Shown piece by piece: positions 1 to 8,664 of a DNA stretch of 64,000 bases. Position numbers and translations under genes: made by a program. The notes below the pieces were generated by a model, which was not told the origin of the DNA, did no database searches, and saw nothing but the letters and a program-made list of their open reading frames with translations. Origin of the DNA: Pseudomonas sp. B21-023 (GTDB taxonomy: Bacteria; Pseudomonadota; Gammaproteobacteria; Pseudomonadales; Pseudomonadaceae); assembly GCF_024749165.1 (NCBI RefSeq), contig NZ_CP087190.1, positions 4,623,501 through 4,687,500 of the forward strand. The letters run 5' to 3'. Numbering within the stretch: position 1 is the stretch's first letter; every line of letters begins with the position of its first letter.

Positions 1-2
1 GT

Positions 3-617
3 TGGGGGTTGATCGACGTGAAGTCACTCAAGACCATCCGCAAGCTCAGCCGCTTCGAGTTCTGGCTGTGCCTGCTGACCACGGTCGGCGTACTCGGCCT
101 GGGCGTGTTGCCGGGCATCGTGTTCGCCGTGACCCTGGCCATCCTGCGCCTGCTGTACAGCATCTATCAGCCCACCGACGCCGTGCTTGGCTGGGTGCCG
201 GGCATCGAAGGCCAAGTGGACGTGCGCCAGCACAAGGATGCCCGTACCGTGCCAGGCCTGGTGGTGTACCGCTTCGACGATGCGATCCTGTTCTTCAACG
301 CCGACTACTTCAAGATGCGCCTGCTCGAAGCCGTGCAGAACGTGGAGAAAACCCAGGTGGTGCTGTTCGATGCCGAAGCGGTGACCAGCATCGACGTCAG
401 CGGCATCGCCGCCCTGCGCGAGGTACGCGACACCCTCGCCGCCCAGGGCATCCATTTCGCCATCGCCCGCGCCCGTGGCACTTTCCTGCGCATGCTGGTG
501 CGTTCCGGGATGGCGCGGGAGATGGAGGAGAAACTGCTGTTCGGCTCGGTCCGGGCGGGGATTCGGGCGTATCGGGTATGGCGCAACAGGGCTCGGCGGG
601 AGGGTGCTGCGGATTGA
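3..617 (+). CDS. SulP-family anion transporter, C-terminal part (5' truncated by window edge)
   Basis: This is the C-terminal end of a SulP (SLC26-like) inorganic anion permease; the reading frame is open to the window edge, so the start lies outside. The visible part begins just before the last membrane segments (hydrophobic stretches around WLCLLTTVGVLGLGVLPGI and the following helix). It continues into a cytoplasmic STAS domain of about 110 residues, with the typical VLFDAEAVTSIDVSGIAAL core and a conserved Ser/Asp pair. SulP proteins carry sulfate, bicarbonate or dicarboxylates across the inner membrane, but the substrate cannot be told from this fragment. A TTG at position 9 is in frame but lies inside the conserved region and is not the true start. 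Confidence 0.85.
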   Translation, partial: WGLIDVKSLKTIRKLSRFEFWLCLLTTVGVLGLGVLPGIVFAVTLAILRLLYSIYQPTDAVLGWVPGIEGQVDVRQHKDARTVPGLVVYRFDDAILFFNADYFKMRLLEAVQNVEKTQVVLFDAEAVTSIDVSGIAALREVRDTLAAQGIHFAIARARGTFLRMLVRSGMAREMEEKLLFGSVRAGIRAYRVWRNRARREGAAD

Positions 618-685
618 GGGAGGGGGGTGGCTTGCGATCCCATTTGGGCGGGCGGGTGCCAGGCGATGGTCTTGCAGCGCTCTCA

Positions 686-717
686 AGATCGAGCGCCGCC
701 CGCGCGGCGCTCGATCT
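686..717. terminator. GC-rich palindrome, probable bidirectional terminator or solitary REP half
   Basis: A near-perfect inverted repeat with arms AGATCGAGCGCCGC and GCGGCGCTCGATCT lies between the convergent SulP and esterase genes. The same core recurs at 13702-13955 as part of a REP-like pair. There is no clear U-tract, so it may be a REP relic that acts as a transcription barrier. Confidence 0.5.
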
Positions 718-752
718 CATAGACGCAGACGATCCATCGTTGAACACTTGCG

Positions 753-2348
753 TTACGGCACACAAGCCCCCGCAACAGCCTGTGTCCCCTGCCCAAGCAA
801 GCTGATCAACCCACAGGGCAGGCTCCCCCGCCACTGCAAATAGTCATGTCCAGCCGGAAACTCCACCTGTTCCACCCGGTACCCTTTGGCCAGCAACACA
901 TCGCGCAAGTGGCGGTTGGTGTCGAGAATTTTCGGCCCTTCGAACAGACCCGACTGCAAGTAGAACCGCAACGGCTGGCGCGGTGCCTTGACGTACTCGC
1001 GGGTTAGCCAACCAGATTCGTCACCGGCCATCGGCCACCAGTAGGAACCGGACATGCTCAGCACATTGCCGAACAATTCCGGGTGCCTGAGGCCAAGGTA
1101 GGCCGACGCCAGGCCGCCGTAACTGGACCCGGCCACGACGGTGCGCGAAGCCAGCGCCGCCAGCCCCTGACGGCGGGCCCAGGGCATCAGTTCTTCGGCC
1201 ATGAACCGGGCGAACATAGGATTGGGCGGCAACTCCCGTTCGCGGCTTTCACTGCTGGGGTTGGCGATGATCAGCGCTGCGGTGGGCGGGATCAGGCCGT
1301 CGGCAATCAGGTTGTCGAGTATCGTCGGCGTCGGCACCTGACGGGTGTAGGCATGGGCATCGAACAGCACCAGCAAGGCCTGGTCGGCCTTGCCCCGGCG
1401 CCAACCTGCCGGGCGGTAGAGGTAGATGTCGCGCTCGTTGCCCAGCACCTCGCTGGCCAGGCGCCTGCGCTCCAGGCTGCCACGGGCCACCCCGGCACGC
1501 TCGGCCACCCACGGCTGGGGCGGCGCATCCGCAAGTTCCAGCCGTGAACGCGACAACCAGGCGTCGCCACTGCCGTCGGCGAAGGTATTCGGGTTCAACG
1601 GATCGCGCCGGGTACTGGCCAGGATCACCCGGCGGTCGTCGGACACCGGCACATCCGGCGCCATCTGATAACTCAGGCGGGTCGTCGCAGGTACCTCGAA
1701 ACTGTGGAACCAGACATCGCTCGCGCCCAGCCGGGACAGCGGTTCGTGATTGCCTGTGGGGGCACCGAACATCCTCACGTTGTCCCGTGCCCCGCGCCAG
1801 AGGAAGGTGACCAAGCGCTTGCCGGGTTGCCCAGCAATGGCCTCGACCAATGGCGTTCCCTCAACGGCCCGGGCCTGCCAGAAGGCTTCGCTGGTGCCAC
1901 CCGTTGCCAGGTGCTGCTGCAGGGCGCGCAGGGTCGGGCTGAGCAGCGCCGCCGGTGTACGACGTTGCTCGCCGGCAGGCAGGATCTGCTCCAGGCTCAG
2001 GCTGAAACGCGCCGCCGGGCGGATCGCCAGGGGTTCGGCGCGCACCGCGTAACGACCATCCTGCGCCGCGACGAACAGGAACTCGCGGGGCTGGTCCAGG
2101 CCGTCGATCAGCAGGCGCAACGAACGCCCTTCGGCATCAAGCAGGCGCAGGCTGACGTCACCGTCGAGCCGACCACGCACCAGGTCTCCGGCCTTGAGCG
2201 CCAATTGCCAGGCTGGCGGATACGCTGCGCCGACCTGGCCGGCAACCGGTTTTCCAACCTCGAGATCGGCATACGTGCTCGCCAGGGCCAGATTCGAATA
2301 GAGCGTGGCCAGCAGGCATGCTCCGCCCAAGCGCTTCAATCGCTGCAT
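753..2348 (-). CDS. Secreted enterochelin esterase-like alpha/beta hydrolase (Fes/IroE-type)
   Basis: This 531-residue protein is probably a periplasmic ferric-catecholate siderophore esterase. Residues 1-24 form a signal peptide (cleavage near ALA-ST). Residues about 25-125 look like an extra beta-rich module, similar to the bacterial pre-peptidase C-terminal type. Residues about 150-275 resemble the Fes N-terminal domain (FWQ, VTFLWRG, VRMFG, SRLG-SDVW). Residues about 300-520 form an esterase-D fold with nucleophile elbow GSSYGG (Ser409) and His501 in AGHDYLQW. E. coli Fes is cytoplasmic and about 400 residues long; this one is longer and exported, recalling the PfeE/IroE strategy of hydrolysing the siderophore in the periplasm. 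The ATG at 2348 was chosen because it gives the signal peptide and starts 8 bp after the receptor stop codon, which suggests one operon. The substrate is inferred only. Confidence 0.8.
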   Translation of the reverse strand: MQRLKRLGGACLLATLYSNLALASTYADLEVGKPVAGQVGAAYPPAWQLALKAGDLVRGRLDGDVSLRLLDAEGRSLRLLIDGLDQPREFLFVAAQDGRYAVRAEPLAIRPAARFSLSLEQILPAGEQRRTPAALLSPTLRALQQHLATGGTSEAFWQARAVEGTPLVEAIAGQPGKRLVTFLWRGARDNVRMFGAPTGNHEPLSRLGASDVWFHSFEVPATTRLSYQMAPDVPVSDDRRVILASTRRDPLNPNTFADGSGDAWLSRSRLELADAPPQPWVAERAGVARGSLERRRLASEVLGNERDIYLYRPAGWRRGKADQALLVLFDAHAYTRQVPTPTILDNLIADGLIPPTAALIIANPSSESRERELPPNPMFARFMAEELMPWARRQGLAALASRTVVAGSSYGGLASAYLGLRHPELFGNVLSMSGSYWWPMAGDESGWLTREYVKAPRQPLRFYLQSGLFEGPKILDTNRHLRDVLLAKGYRVEQVEFPAGHDYLQWRGSLPCGLISLLGQGTQAVAGACVP

Positions 2349-2355
2349 GCTCACC

Positions 2356-4719
2356 TCAGAAGTCGACGCTGGCGGAGAGTTTGAGCGTGCGTGGTTCGCT
2401 GACAGTCGCATAACCATCATTGAACACACCGGCCCAGTAGGCGCGGTTCTCGACGTTTTCCAGGCTGGCGCGCAGGGTCACGTCCTTGCTCAGCACCTTG
2501 GTCGCATAGCGTGCGCCCAGGTCATAGCGGGTCCACTGCGGGATCTTCAACTGGTTGGCGGAATCGAGGTACTGGGAACTACTGTGAATACCCAGGGCGG
2601 TCAGGGTCAGGCCCTCGACCCCAGGCAGGTCCCACTCGGCGCCGAGGTTGGCCGACCAGGCCGGCACGCCGCGGGCGGTGTTGCCGTCCATGGCGCCATT
2701 GGCGGTCTTGCTCAGCACCGCGCGGGTATAGGTCACGCCACCGAGCAGGCGCACGCTGGGGATGACTTCGCCGAACATTGTCCACTCCACGCCACGGTTG
2801 CGCTGCTCGCCGTCATCGGTGTAGCGATTGCTGGGCTTGTCGTAGATCATGCTGGGCTTGTCGATCTGGAACACCGCCAGCGTGTGGGTAAAGTCGCCCA
2901 GGTCCCACTTCACCCCGGCCTCCATCTGCTTGGCGACATAGGGCGCGAACTGCTCGCCATAGTTGGCGGCCTTCTGGTCGGTGACCATGCCACCCTGGGT
3001 CAGGCCTTCGATGTAGTTGGCATACAGCGATACCGGCGCCTCCCAGGGCTTGAGCACGATACCCACGGCGGGGGTCAGCTTGCGCTCGTCGTACGAAGGG
3101 TTGCTCATCTTTTGCCGCACCCGCTGGGAACGCACCCCGAGGGTGAGCAGCACACGCTCGTCCATGAAGCCCAGGGTATCGGCCACGGCAAAGCTCGACA
3201 GGGTGTTGTCGCCGGTCTTGCTGCTGCTGCCGTGGTCACCCGCGATGATCGCCTTGCCCGGGTGGTAGATGTTGGTGGGGTACTTGGCACTGGTGACCGT
3301 CGGCGCACGGCCGATGTCCTGGTGCAGCAAGGTGGTGCTGAGCACCAGTTGGTGGCTGACCGGACCGGTCATGAAGTTACCGCGCAGGCCGGCCTCGGTC
3401 GACAGGCTATGGGTATAACCGGCCTGGTTGTAGGTTTCGCCCGTCGCCGTGCCGTCGGCCTTGTTCACCACCACCCGGGTGCCGTTGAGGAAGCCATCGT
3501 AGCGGGTGCGGGCGCCCCCAACGCTGGCGTAGGCGGTCCAGCTGTCATCGAGCTGGTACTCGCCACGCACCACCACGGCCTTGCTGATCTGCCGGGCGTG
3601 GATGCCTTCGAGGATGTTGGTGTCTGGCTTGGGTGCGCGGGTTACCTGATTGAGGCCGCTGAAGCCGGCCATCATCGGGCTGCCGTTCTCCAGTTTCTCG
3701 TGGCTTTCGTAGGCATCCAGCTCGAGCTTGAAGTCGTCCCCTCGGTAATCCAGTGCCAACGCCGCCAAGGTGCGGTCCTTGGACTGCTCGTCGACGCCGG
3801 TGTCGCCACTGCCGTAGACACCATTGAACCGAATGCCGAAGCGCCCCTCGGCAAAGCGCCGCCCGACATCGATATGCTCGGCGACATAGCCATCGGACAC
3901 GTAGCTGCTGGTCAGCCGCGTAAGCGGCGTGTCGCCGGCACGCTTGGGCACCAGGTTGACCACCCCACCCACGCCACCGTTGGGCGCCATGCCATTGAGC
4001 AGCGCACCCGGCCCTTTGAGCACTTCGACGCGCTCGAGGAATTCGGTCGGCACATGGCCATCGGGCGCCAGACCGTAGAGACCACCCAGCGCCAGCTCGG
4101 TGGAGTCCAGCGCATAGCCACGGATCATGAAGTTCTCGTAGGCATGCCCTTCGCCGGTGCTGAAGCGGATCGACGGGTCGTTGCGCAGTACTGCGCCGAC
4201 CGTGCCGCTTTGCTGGTTCTCAATGGTCTTGGCGGTGTAGGCGATGACGCTGAAGGGGGTGTCCATCAAGTCGCGGTTGCCCAGCATGCCGATGCGCGCG
4301 CCGCGGGCGACCTGGCCTCCACTGTAGCTTTCCGGCAGGTCGCTGTTGAAGCCAGAGGCATTGACCGTGGTCGTCCCCAATGTCAGGGCGCCCTGGTCGG
4401 TCGGGCCGCGCAAGATGATCACGCCGTTTTCCTCCAGCGCCACCAGGTCGCTACCAGCAAGCAATTGGCTCAGCGCCTGCAGCACTGTGTAGCGCCCCTG
4501 CAAGGCAGGTGTGCTACGCCCGGCCAATACACGGCTGTCGGCGGCGATCGCTACTCCCGAGGCATGGGCCAGGGCATGCACCGTGGCCTCCAGCGACTGG
4601 CCCGGCAAGTCGAGGTTCAGCGGCTGGCTATCAGCCAGGGCCAGGCCGCTGCCACCCAGGGCGCAGGCCAGGGCAAGGCGCCGCAGGGGACCGGGAAAGC
4701 GGGAGGTGAAAAGCGACAT
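2356..4719 (-). CDS. TonB-dependent siderophore receptor with N-terminal signalling (STN) domain
   Basis: This 787-residue outer-membrane transducer imports a ferric siderophore using TonB energy and reports binding to the adjacent FecR-type anti-sigma factor. Residues 1-29 are a signal peptide. Residues about 34-105 form the STN (secretin/TonB short N-terminal) domain that marks transducers rather than plain receptors. A plug domain follows (ENFMIRGYALDS, VEVLKGPGALLNG, GGVVNLVPKRA). The remainder is a beta-barrel ending in the usual terminal Phe (ASVDF). The sequence resembles the FpvA/FhuE/FoxA group more than haem receptors. It follows sigma and anti-sigma genes on the same strand and precedes a siderophore esterase gene, pointing to a hydrolysable, perhaps catecholate, xenosiderophore. 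The ligand is not decided by sequence alone. Confidence 0.9.
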   Translation of the reverse strand: MSLFTSRFPGPLRRLALACALGGSGLALADSQPLNLDLPGQSLEATVHALAHASGVAIAADSRVLAGRSTPALQGRYTVLQALSQLLAGSDLVALEENGVIILRGPTDQGALTLGTTTVNASGFNSDLPESYSGGQVARGARIGMLGNRDLMDTPFSVIAYTAKTIENQQSGTVGAVLRNDPSIRFSTGEGHAYENFMIRGYALDSTELALGGLYGLAPDGHVPTEFLERVEVLKGPGALLNGMAPNGGVGGVVNLVPKRAGDTPLTRLTSSYVSDGYVAEHIDVGRRFAEGRFGIRFNGVYGSGDTGVDEQSKDRTLAALALDYRGDDFKLELDAYESHEKLENGSPMMAGFSGLNQVTRAPKPDTNILEGIHARQISKAVVVRGEYQLDDSWTAYASVGGARTRYDGFLNGTRVVVNKADGTATGETYNQAGYTHSLSTEAGLRGNFMTGPVSHQLVLSTTLLHQDIGRAPTVTSAKYPTNIYHPGKAIIAGDHGSSSKTGDNTLSSFAVADTLGFMDERVLLTLGVRSQRVRQKMSNPSYDERKLTPAVGIVLKPWEAPVSLYANYIEGLTQGGMVTDQKAANYGEQFAPYVAKQMEAGVKWDLGDFTHTLAVFQIDKPSMIYDKPSNRYTDDGEQRNRGVEWTMFGEVIPSVRLLGGVTYTRAVLSKTANGAMDGNTARGVPAWSANLGAEWDLPGVEGLTLTALGIHSSSQYLDSANQLKIPQWTRYDLGARYATKVLSKDVTLRASLENVENRAYWAGVFNDGYATVSEPRTLKLSASVDF

Positions 4720-4751
4720 GATCAGTCCTTGCAGGAGGTGGATTCACAGCT

Positions 4752-4778
4752 GATGACGCGGCAGCGGCGGTTTACCCC
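4752..4778 (-). promoter_or_regulatory. Candidate iron-starvation ECF promoter of the TonB receptor gene
   Basis: Read on the minus strand, the 79-bp gap between the fecR-like stop and the receptor start holds GGGG, 16 bases, then CGTCATC. The second iron system in this window has GAGG, the same 16-base gap, then CGTCTTC at the same relative place (10321-10347). The shared spacing supports a promoter read by the cognate ECF sigma factors. It is a pattern match only; no transcription start is known. Confidence 0.45.
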
Positions 4779-4797
4779 TCAAACGATTTTCAGAGGA

Positions 4798-5760
4798 TCA
4801 GCGCGGCACGATCAGACGGTGCCCATCCAACGCCTGCACGCTGACCGGCAGGATGCCCGGCAAGGCATCGAGCAATACCTCAGGCCGGTCACTGGGGAAA
4901 CTCCCGGTCAATCGCAGGTTGATCAGCCCGGGATCGACCTTCACGGCCTGCGCGACATAGGCGTTCAGCTCGTCGATCACTTCGACCAGCGGCTGGTCGG
5001 TGAACGACCACCAACCGCGCTGCCAATGCGCCTGGTCGGGCCCATACTGGCCACCGGCGCGCAGGCTGCCCAGCCGCCCTTCGCCCTCCAGGCAGATGCG
5101 CTCGCCAGCCAGCAGCACCTGTTCACCGCCCTGCAGGTCGCGTACCTGCACCCGCCCCCTGGCTACGGCCACCTGGACTTGGCCACCACGGTCGCTGACC
5201 GTGAACGCGGTGCCCAGTACCTCCACCAAGCCGAGGCGAGTACTGATCAGGAATGGCCGCCACAGCTCATGGGCCACATCGAAGAAGACGTTGCCGTGCA
5301 GTAGCAGGACCTGGCGCTGGCCATGATCGAAACGCACGCGCAGACTGCTTTCGGCCGCCACCAGCAACTGGCTGCCATCGGGCAATGCCAAGGCCTGCGG
5401 CGCTTGCGCGTGGGCTGTCTGCAGGTCCTGCCGGAACGGCGCGGTGCGCTTGTACATCCAGCCCAGCCAGCCACCTGCGGCCAGCAGCAAGGCCAGCGTG
5501 CCGCCCTGGCGCAGCACCCGCCGACGTCCCGCATCACAAGCTTGTGGTTGCAAGACGCCACGCAGTTGCGGAGCGAGGCGATGAACCAGTTGCCAGCGCT
5601 GCTCCGCCTCCAGCCAGGCGCGCTCATGCTCGGCGCTGCGTCCGCGCCAGCGCTGCGCCAGGCCATGGGTCTTGCGCACGCGTTCGGGATCATCCCCTTG
5701 CAGCGCAGCCAGGTAGACCAGCGCCTGCTGCACCTTGCGTGGCGCGGCCGGCTCAGTCAT
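4798..5760 (-). CDS. FecR-family anti-sigma factor / signal transducer
   Basis: This 320-residue inner-membrane regulator holds the ECF sigma factor until the TonB receptor signals ligand binding. Residues about 1-75 form the cytoplasmic sigma-binding domain, including a W-R motif (HERAWLEAEQRW). Residues about 85-102 form a single membrane helix. The periplasmic part has the FecR core (HGNVFFDVAHE, STRLGLVEVLGTAFTV, VAVARGRVQVRD) and a C-terminal secretin/STN-like domain (LVEVIDELNAYV). The ATG at 5760 overlaps the end of the sigma gene by 8 bp, indicating translational coupling. The longer upstream frame is only the shadow of the sigma gene. Confidence 0.9.
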   Translation of the reverse strand: MTEPAAPRKVQQALVYLAALQGDDPERVRKTHGLAQRWRGRSAEHERAWLEAEQRWQLVHRLAPQLRGVLQPQACDAGRRRVLRQGGTLALLLAAGGWLGWMYKRTAPFRQDLQTAHAQAPQALALPDGSQLLVAAESSLRVRFDHGQRQVLLLHGNVFFDVAHELWRPFLISTRLGLVEVLGTAFTVSDRGGQVQVAVARGRVQVRDLQGGEQVLLAGERICLEGEGRLGSLRAGGQYGPDQAHWQRGWWSFTDQPLVEVIDELNAYVAQAVKVDPGLINLRLTGSFPSDRPEVLLDALPGILPVSVQALDGHRLIVPR

Positions 5761-6286
5761 GACGGCTCGCCAGGCGCAGTTCGGACAGGTCAAAGACCGC
5801 CCGGGCGATATGCAGCTCGACCGACTTGGCCGACAGCCCCAGGGCCTCGCACACTTCACGGTGGCTGTGGCCGTGCAGGCGCACGCGAACGAACACTTCG
5901 CGGCGAAGTTTGGGCATGCGTTCGATGCGGGCAATCAGGTGCTGCAGCTGTTCGCGCGCGATCATGATCTCTTCCACGCTGGGGCTGAGCCAGTCGGCCC
6001 GTGCCAGCCAGTCTTCCAGCGCCGCCAGTTCGGTGCTACGCCGACGGTGCTGGTCGATGCACAAGTTGCGCGCCGCCTGGAACAGCAAGGCCCGAGCATT
6101 GATTACCGGTGCGTTGAGCGCATGGGCGTACGCCTGGACGAAGCTGGACTGGGCAATATCAGCGGCGTCATCAGGGTTGCGCAGCCGCCCGCAGAGGTAG
6201 CGGCGCAGATCACTGTAATGGGCAAGCAGGTCGTCGACGGCTGCCTGGAGGGCTGGCCGGGCCTGCCAACTGGAAAGGGAGGTCAT
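5753..6286 (-). CDS. ECF sigma-70 factor, FecI-like iron-starvation type
   Basis: A 177-residue extracytoplasmic-function sigma factor that would direct RNA polymerase to the receptor-esterase genes. Region 2 is visible as LRRYLCGRLRNPDDAADIAQSSFVQAYA through RALLFQAARNLCIDQHRR; region 4 contains MPKLRREVFVRVRLHGHSHREVCEALGLSAKSVELHI with its helix-turn-helix. Its stop overlaps the start of the FecR-type gene by 8 bp. A Fur-box-like sequence lies 26 bp upstream of the start, the expected arrangement for iron-repressed FecI/PvdS-type sigma genes. No symbol is given because the siderophore is unknown. Confidence 0.9.
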   Translation of the reverse strand: MTSLSSWQARPALQAAVDDLLAHYSDLRRYLCGRLRNPDDAADIAQSSFVQAYAHALNAPVINARALLFQAARNLCIDQHRRRSTELAALEDWLARADWLSPSVEEIMIAREQLQHLIARIERMPKLRREVFVRVRLHGHSHREVCEALGLSAKSVELHIARAVFDLSELRLASRHD

Positions 6287-6311
6287 TGCGGATGTGGCGA
6301 AGGCCGTTAAT

Positions 6312-6330
6312 AGGAATCCCTATCATTCTC
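6312..6330 (-). promoter_or_regulatory. Fur-box-like operator upstream of ECF sigma gene
   Basis: On the minus strand the 19 bases GAGAATGATAGGGATTCCT match the classical Fur consensus at 12 of 19 positions, with a well conserved left half. The site sits just upstream of the ECF sigma gene, where Fur control is expected for this family. The right half is poor, so this is a candidate only. Confidence 0.45.
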
Positions 6331-6369
6331 ACACATGTCAATCGGCCATCGCCAGCATCATGTTGCCGA

Positions 6370-7428
6370 TCAGTAACCCAGCTTGCGCAGCAACTGCCCT
6401 TCGTTCTGTGGCATCGGTCGTTTATAGAAACGCATCAGCTCACCGGCACGGTTGGTGAAGATGCCGTCGACACCGGCTTTCATCGCCTTGTCGAAATCCA
6501 CCGCCTCGTCGAGGGTGTATACGTGCACCAGCAGCCCCTTGTCGTGGCTGGCCTGGTTCATCCACGGCTGGATCAGGTCGGAGTAGCTCTGCTCGCCAAG
6601 GTGGGTACGGATTGCCGAAGGGCCGGTACCAATGGCGCCGCCGGCCTTGGCATAGTCGAGCCAGCGCTGGAACTCGGCACGGTCCTTGGGTTGCTGACGG
6701 GCGTAGAAGGCCGACTTGTCCTGCTCGCCGGATTCGTCGAAGTCTTGCCCCGAGGCGGGTTCGATGCTGCCCTTGGCCACCCACAGCAAGAGGATCTTCG
6801 GCACCTGCGGCATGGCCTCGTGCAGCAGCTTGAGGCTGTTGCGATCGAAGGTCTGCAAGATCACCTTGCCCGGCTTGTCGAGCCAGCCACGGGCCTCGAG
6901 GCGTTTTTTCAGGTCCTGCTCGATACCGGGAAACTGCGCCGGCTCCTTGGTCTCGATGTACAGGCCCGGGTGACGCTCGGGGTTGCCTTCGGCGATATCG
7001 ATCACTTCGTCCAAAGTCAGGATACGCTGGCCCTTGAACGCTTCGCGGGCACGCTCTGGATAGGCCTTGTTGAACCAGCTGCCGGCGTCCAGCGCCTTGA
7101 GTTCGGCCAGGGTGAAGGCGCTGACCGGGCTCGCCTTGCGCTCGGGGTAACGTTCGGCGACGTCGCTGGTGCGTGCCAGCACATCGTCGTGGACCACCAC
7201 CAGCACGCCATCGCGGGTGCGCTGCAAGTCCATTTCCAGGTAGTCGGCGCCCAGTTCGCGGGCCAGCAGGTAGGCGGGAGTGGTGGACTCGGGAGCATCG
7301 AACGAGGCGCCACGGTGAGCGATCACGGCCGGATGCGGGATGTCCTGGGCCTTGGCGAGGGCCTTGCCGTCGGAGGCATGGGCCGCGGTACTCGCCAGCA
7401 AGGTGGCCAGGAGAAGGGTCTTGTACAT
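6370..7428 (-). CDS. glpQ: Periplasmic glycerophosphodiester phosphodiesterase
   Basis: A 352-residue exported enzyme that splits glycerophosphodiesters into glycerol-3-phosphate and an alcohol, feeding phosphate and glycerol metabolism. Residues 1-18 form a signal peptide. The GDPD TIM-barrel motifs are clear: AHRGAS (His38, Arg39 for acid-base catalysis and phosphate binding), LEMDLQRTRDG with the metal-binding Glu/Asp, VVHDDVLARTS, YIETKEP, and IFTNRAG near the end. The ATG at 7428 was chosen because it gives the signal peptide; longer frames run through the promoter of the divergent DUF4917 gene. It is monocistronic, divergent from the next gene and tail-to-tail with nothing on its own strand. 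Length and motifs fit GlpQ rather than cytoplasmic UgpQ (about 250 residues). Confidence 0.9.
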   Translation of the reverse strand: MYKTLLLATLLASTAAHASDGKALAKAQDIPHPAVIAHRGASFDAPESTTPAYLLARELGADYLEMDLQRTRDGVLVVVHDDVLARTSDVAERYPERKASPVSAFTLAELKALDAGSWFNKAYPERAREAFKGQRILTLDEVIDIAEGNPERHPGLYIETKEPAQFPGIEQDLKKRLEARGWLDKPGKVILQTFDRNSLKLLHEAMPQVPKILLLWVAKGSIEPASGQDFDESGEQDKSAFYARQQPKDRAEFQRWLDYAKAGGAIGTGPSAIRTHLGEQSYSDLIQPWMNQASHDKGLLVHVYTLDEAVDFDKAMKAGVDGIFTNRAGELMRFYKRPMPQNEGQLLRKLGY

Positions 7429-7570
7429 GGGTAGTCCTTTGCAGATCGGGGCCGGCCCCTGGAAGACGCCGGCAAGGTCAACGGTGCAGTCCTTGAGGGC
7501 GCAAGCCTCGCACACTCTGCATGACATGCTAAAGTCCCCGGCGTTTTCCGCCCCACCCAATGGACCGCCC

Positions 7571-8587
7571 ATGCCCGCACTCGACGCCCACTTGCCCACC
7601 TGGGCCGACCTCAACCAGCGCCACCCCAGCACCGCCCTGCTGCTGGGCAATGGTGCCAGCCGCGCGCTGTGGAAACCGTTCGGCTACTTCTCGCTGTTCG
7701 AGGAAGCCCAGCGGGTGCGGCACAAGGCTTTGGGGGTGAGCGACCAGGCACTGTTCAAGGCCCTGGGCAGTGAGCTGTTCGAGCCGCTGCTCAGCACCCT
7801 GAACACCACCGTGCGGGCCAACGCCGCGCTGGCGATCAACTCCACCGCGCCGCTGAACCGCTACTACTCGATCAAGGAAGCGCTGATCCACGCGGTGCGC
7901 GCCGTGCACCTGCCCTGGCCGCGCTTCCCCAGTGCGACGCGTACGGCCATCAACCAGGCGCTGCGCCAGTACCGCAGCGTCTACACCAGCAACTACGACC
8001 TGATCCTGCCCTGGACCGTGGCCGAGGATACGCAAGGTTTCGCCAACCTGTTCGACGAACAGGGTTTCTTCGACGTGCGCCGCAGCCAGGCCGACGGTAT
8101 CCGCATCCTGCACCTGCACGGCGGCATGCACCTGCTCAAGTTGCCTGACGGCAGTACCCGCCGACGCAGCGCAGAACAGGCCGAACTGCTCGAAGGTTTC
8201 GCCGTGAACATTCCCGGCGAAGTACCGCTGTTCGTCAACGAAAGCCGCAGCGAAGACAAGCTGCGCGCCATCCGCAACTCCGACTACCTGTCCTGGAGCC
8301 TGGGACAGCTGGCCCGCGAACACGACGGACTATGCTTGTTCGGCCAGCATCTGGACACCAGCGACCAGCACCTGCTCGACGCCATCCGCCTGGCTCGGCC
8401 CAAGCACCTGGCCATCGCGATCCGGCCGCTAAGCGAGGCCTCGGTCATCAACCAGAAGCAGCACTTCATTGATCGCTTTGGCGATCTTTCGCAGGTTCCG
8501 CTGCACTTTTTCGATGCCTCCAGCCACCCCCTAGGCTTGGCTGAACTGACCATCCCCGTTCCGGCCACACAGGATCGACGGCGCTGA
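7571..8587 (+). CDS. DUF4917 family protein with SIR2-like nucleotide-binding motifs
   Basis: This 338-residue cytoplasmic protein has no known function. The motifs LLLGNGAS near residue 25, YTSNYDLILPW near 140, ILHLHGGMHLL near 180, and GLCLFGQHLDTSDQHLLDAI near 255 recall SIR2-like (SIR2_2) Rossmann proteins, in which GNG, TSNYD and HG contact NAD. I recognise the family as DUF4917. Some SIR2-like proteins are NADases in defence systems, but nothing here proves catalysis. The start at 7571 is the first ATG that fits the alignment; an alternative ATG lies at 7526, and neither has a strong Shine-Dalgarno sequence. The gene is divergent from glpQ and ends 77 bp before the haem-type sigma factor gene, which has its own Fur-box-like sequence, so it is probably unrelated to haem uptake. 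Confidence 0.7.
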   Translation: MPALDAHLPTWADLNQRHPSTALLLGNGASRALWKPFGYFSLFEEAQRVRHKALGVSDQALFKALGSELFEPLLSTLNTTVRANAALAINSTAPLNRYYSIKEALIHAVRAVHLPWPRFPSATRTAINQALRQYRSVYTSNYDLILPWTVAEDTQGFANLFDEQGFFDVRRSQADGIRILHLHGGMHLLKLPDGSTRRRSAEQAELLEGFAVNIPGEVPLFVNESRSEDKLRAIRNSDYLSWSLGQLAREHDGLCLFGQHLDTSDQHLLDAIRLARPKHLAIAIRPLSEASVINQKQHFIDRFGDLSQVPLHFFDASSHPLGLAELTIPVPATQDRRR

Positions 8588-8599
8588 GCCGCACACTTT

Positions 8600-8618
8600 G
8601 CAAATGTAAATAATTCTC
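8600..8618 (+). promoter_or_regulatory. Fur-box-like operator upstream of hxuI-type sigma gene
   Basis: The 19 bases GCAAATGTAAATAATTCTC match the Fur consensus at 13 of 19 positions and lie 46 bp upstream of the sigma factor ATG. The position and AT-rich character fit iron repression of the system. No binding data are available. Confidence 0.5.
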
Positions 8619-8664
8619 GATAAGATCCGCACCCTTTCCTCCCCGCCAGCCCCGGAAAGCGTGC

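Noticed and set aside
2305..5304. Open frame of 999 codons on the plus strand opposite the TonB receptor and FecR genes
   Set aside because: Antisense shadow of well supported genes; no start signal, signal peptide or motif.
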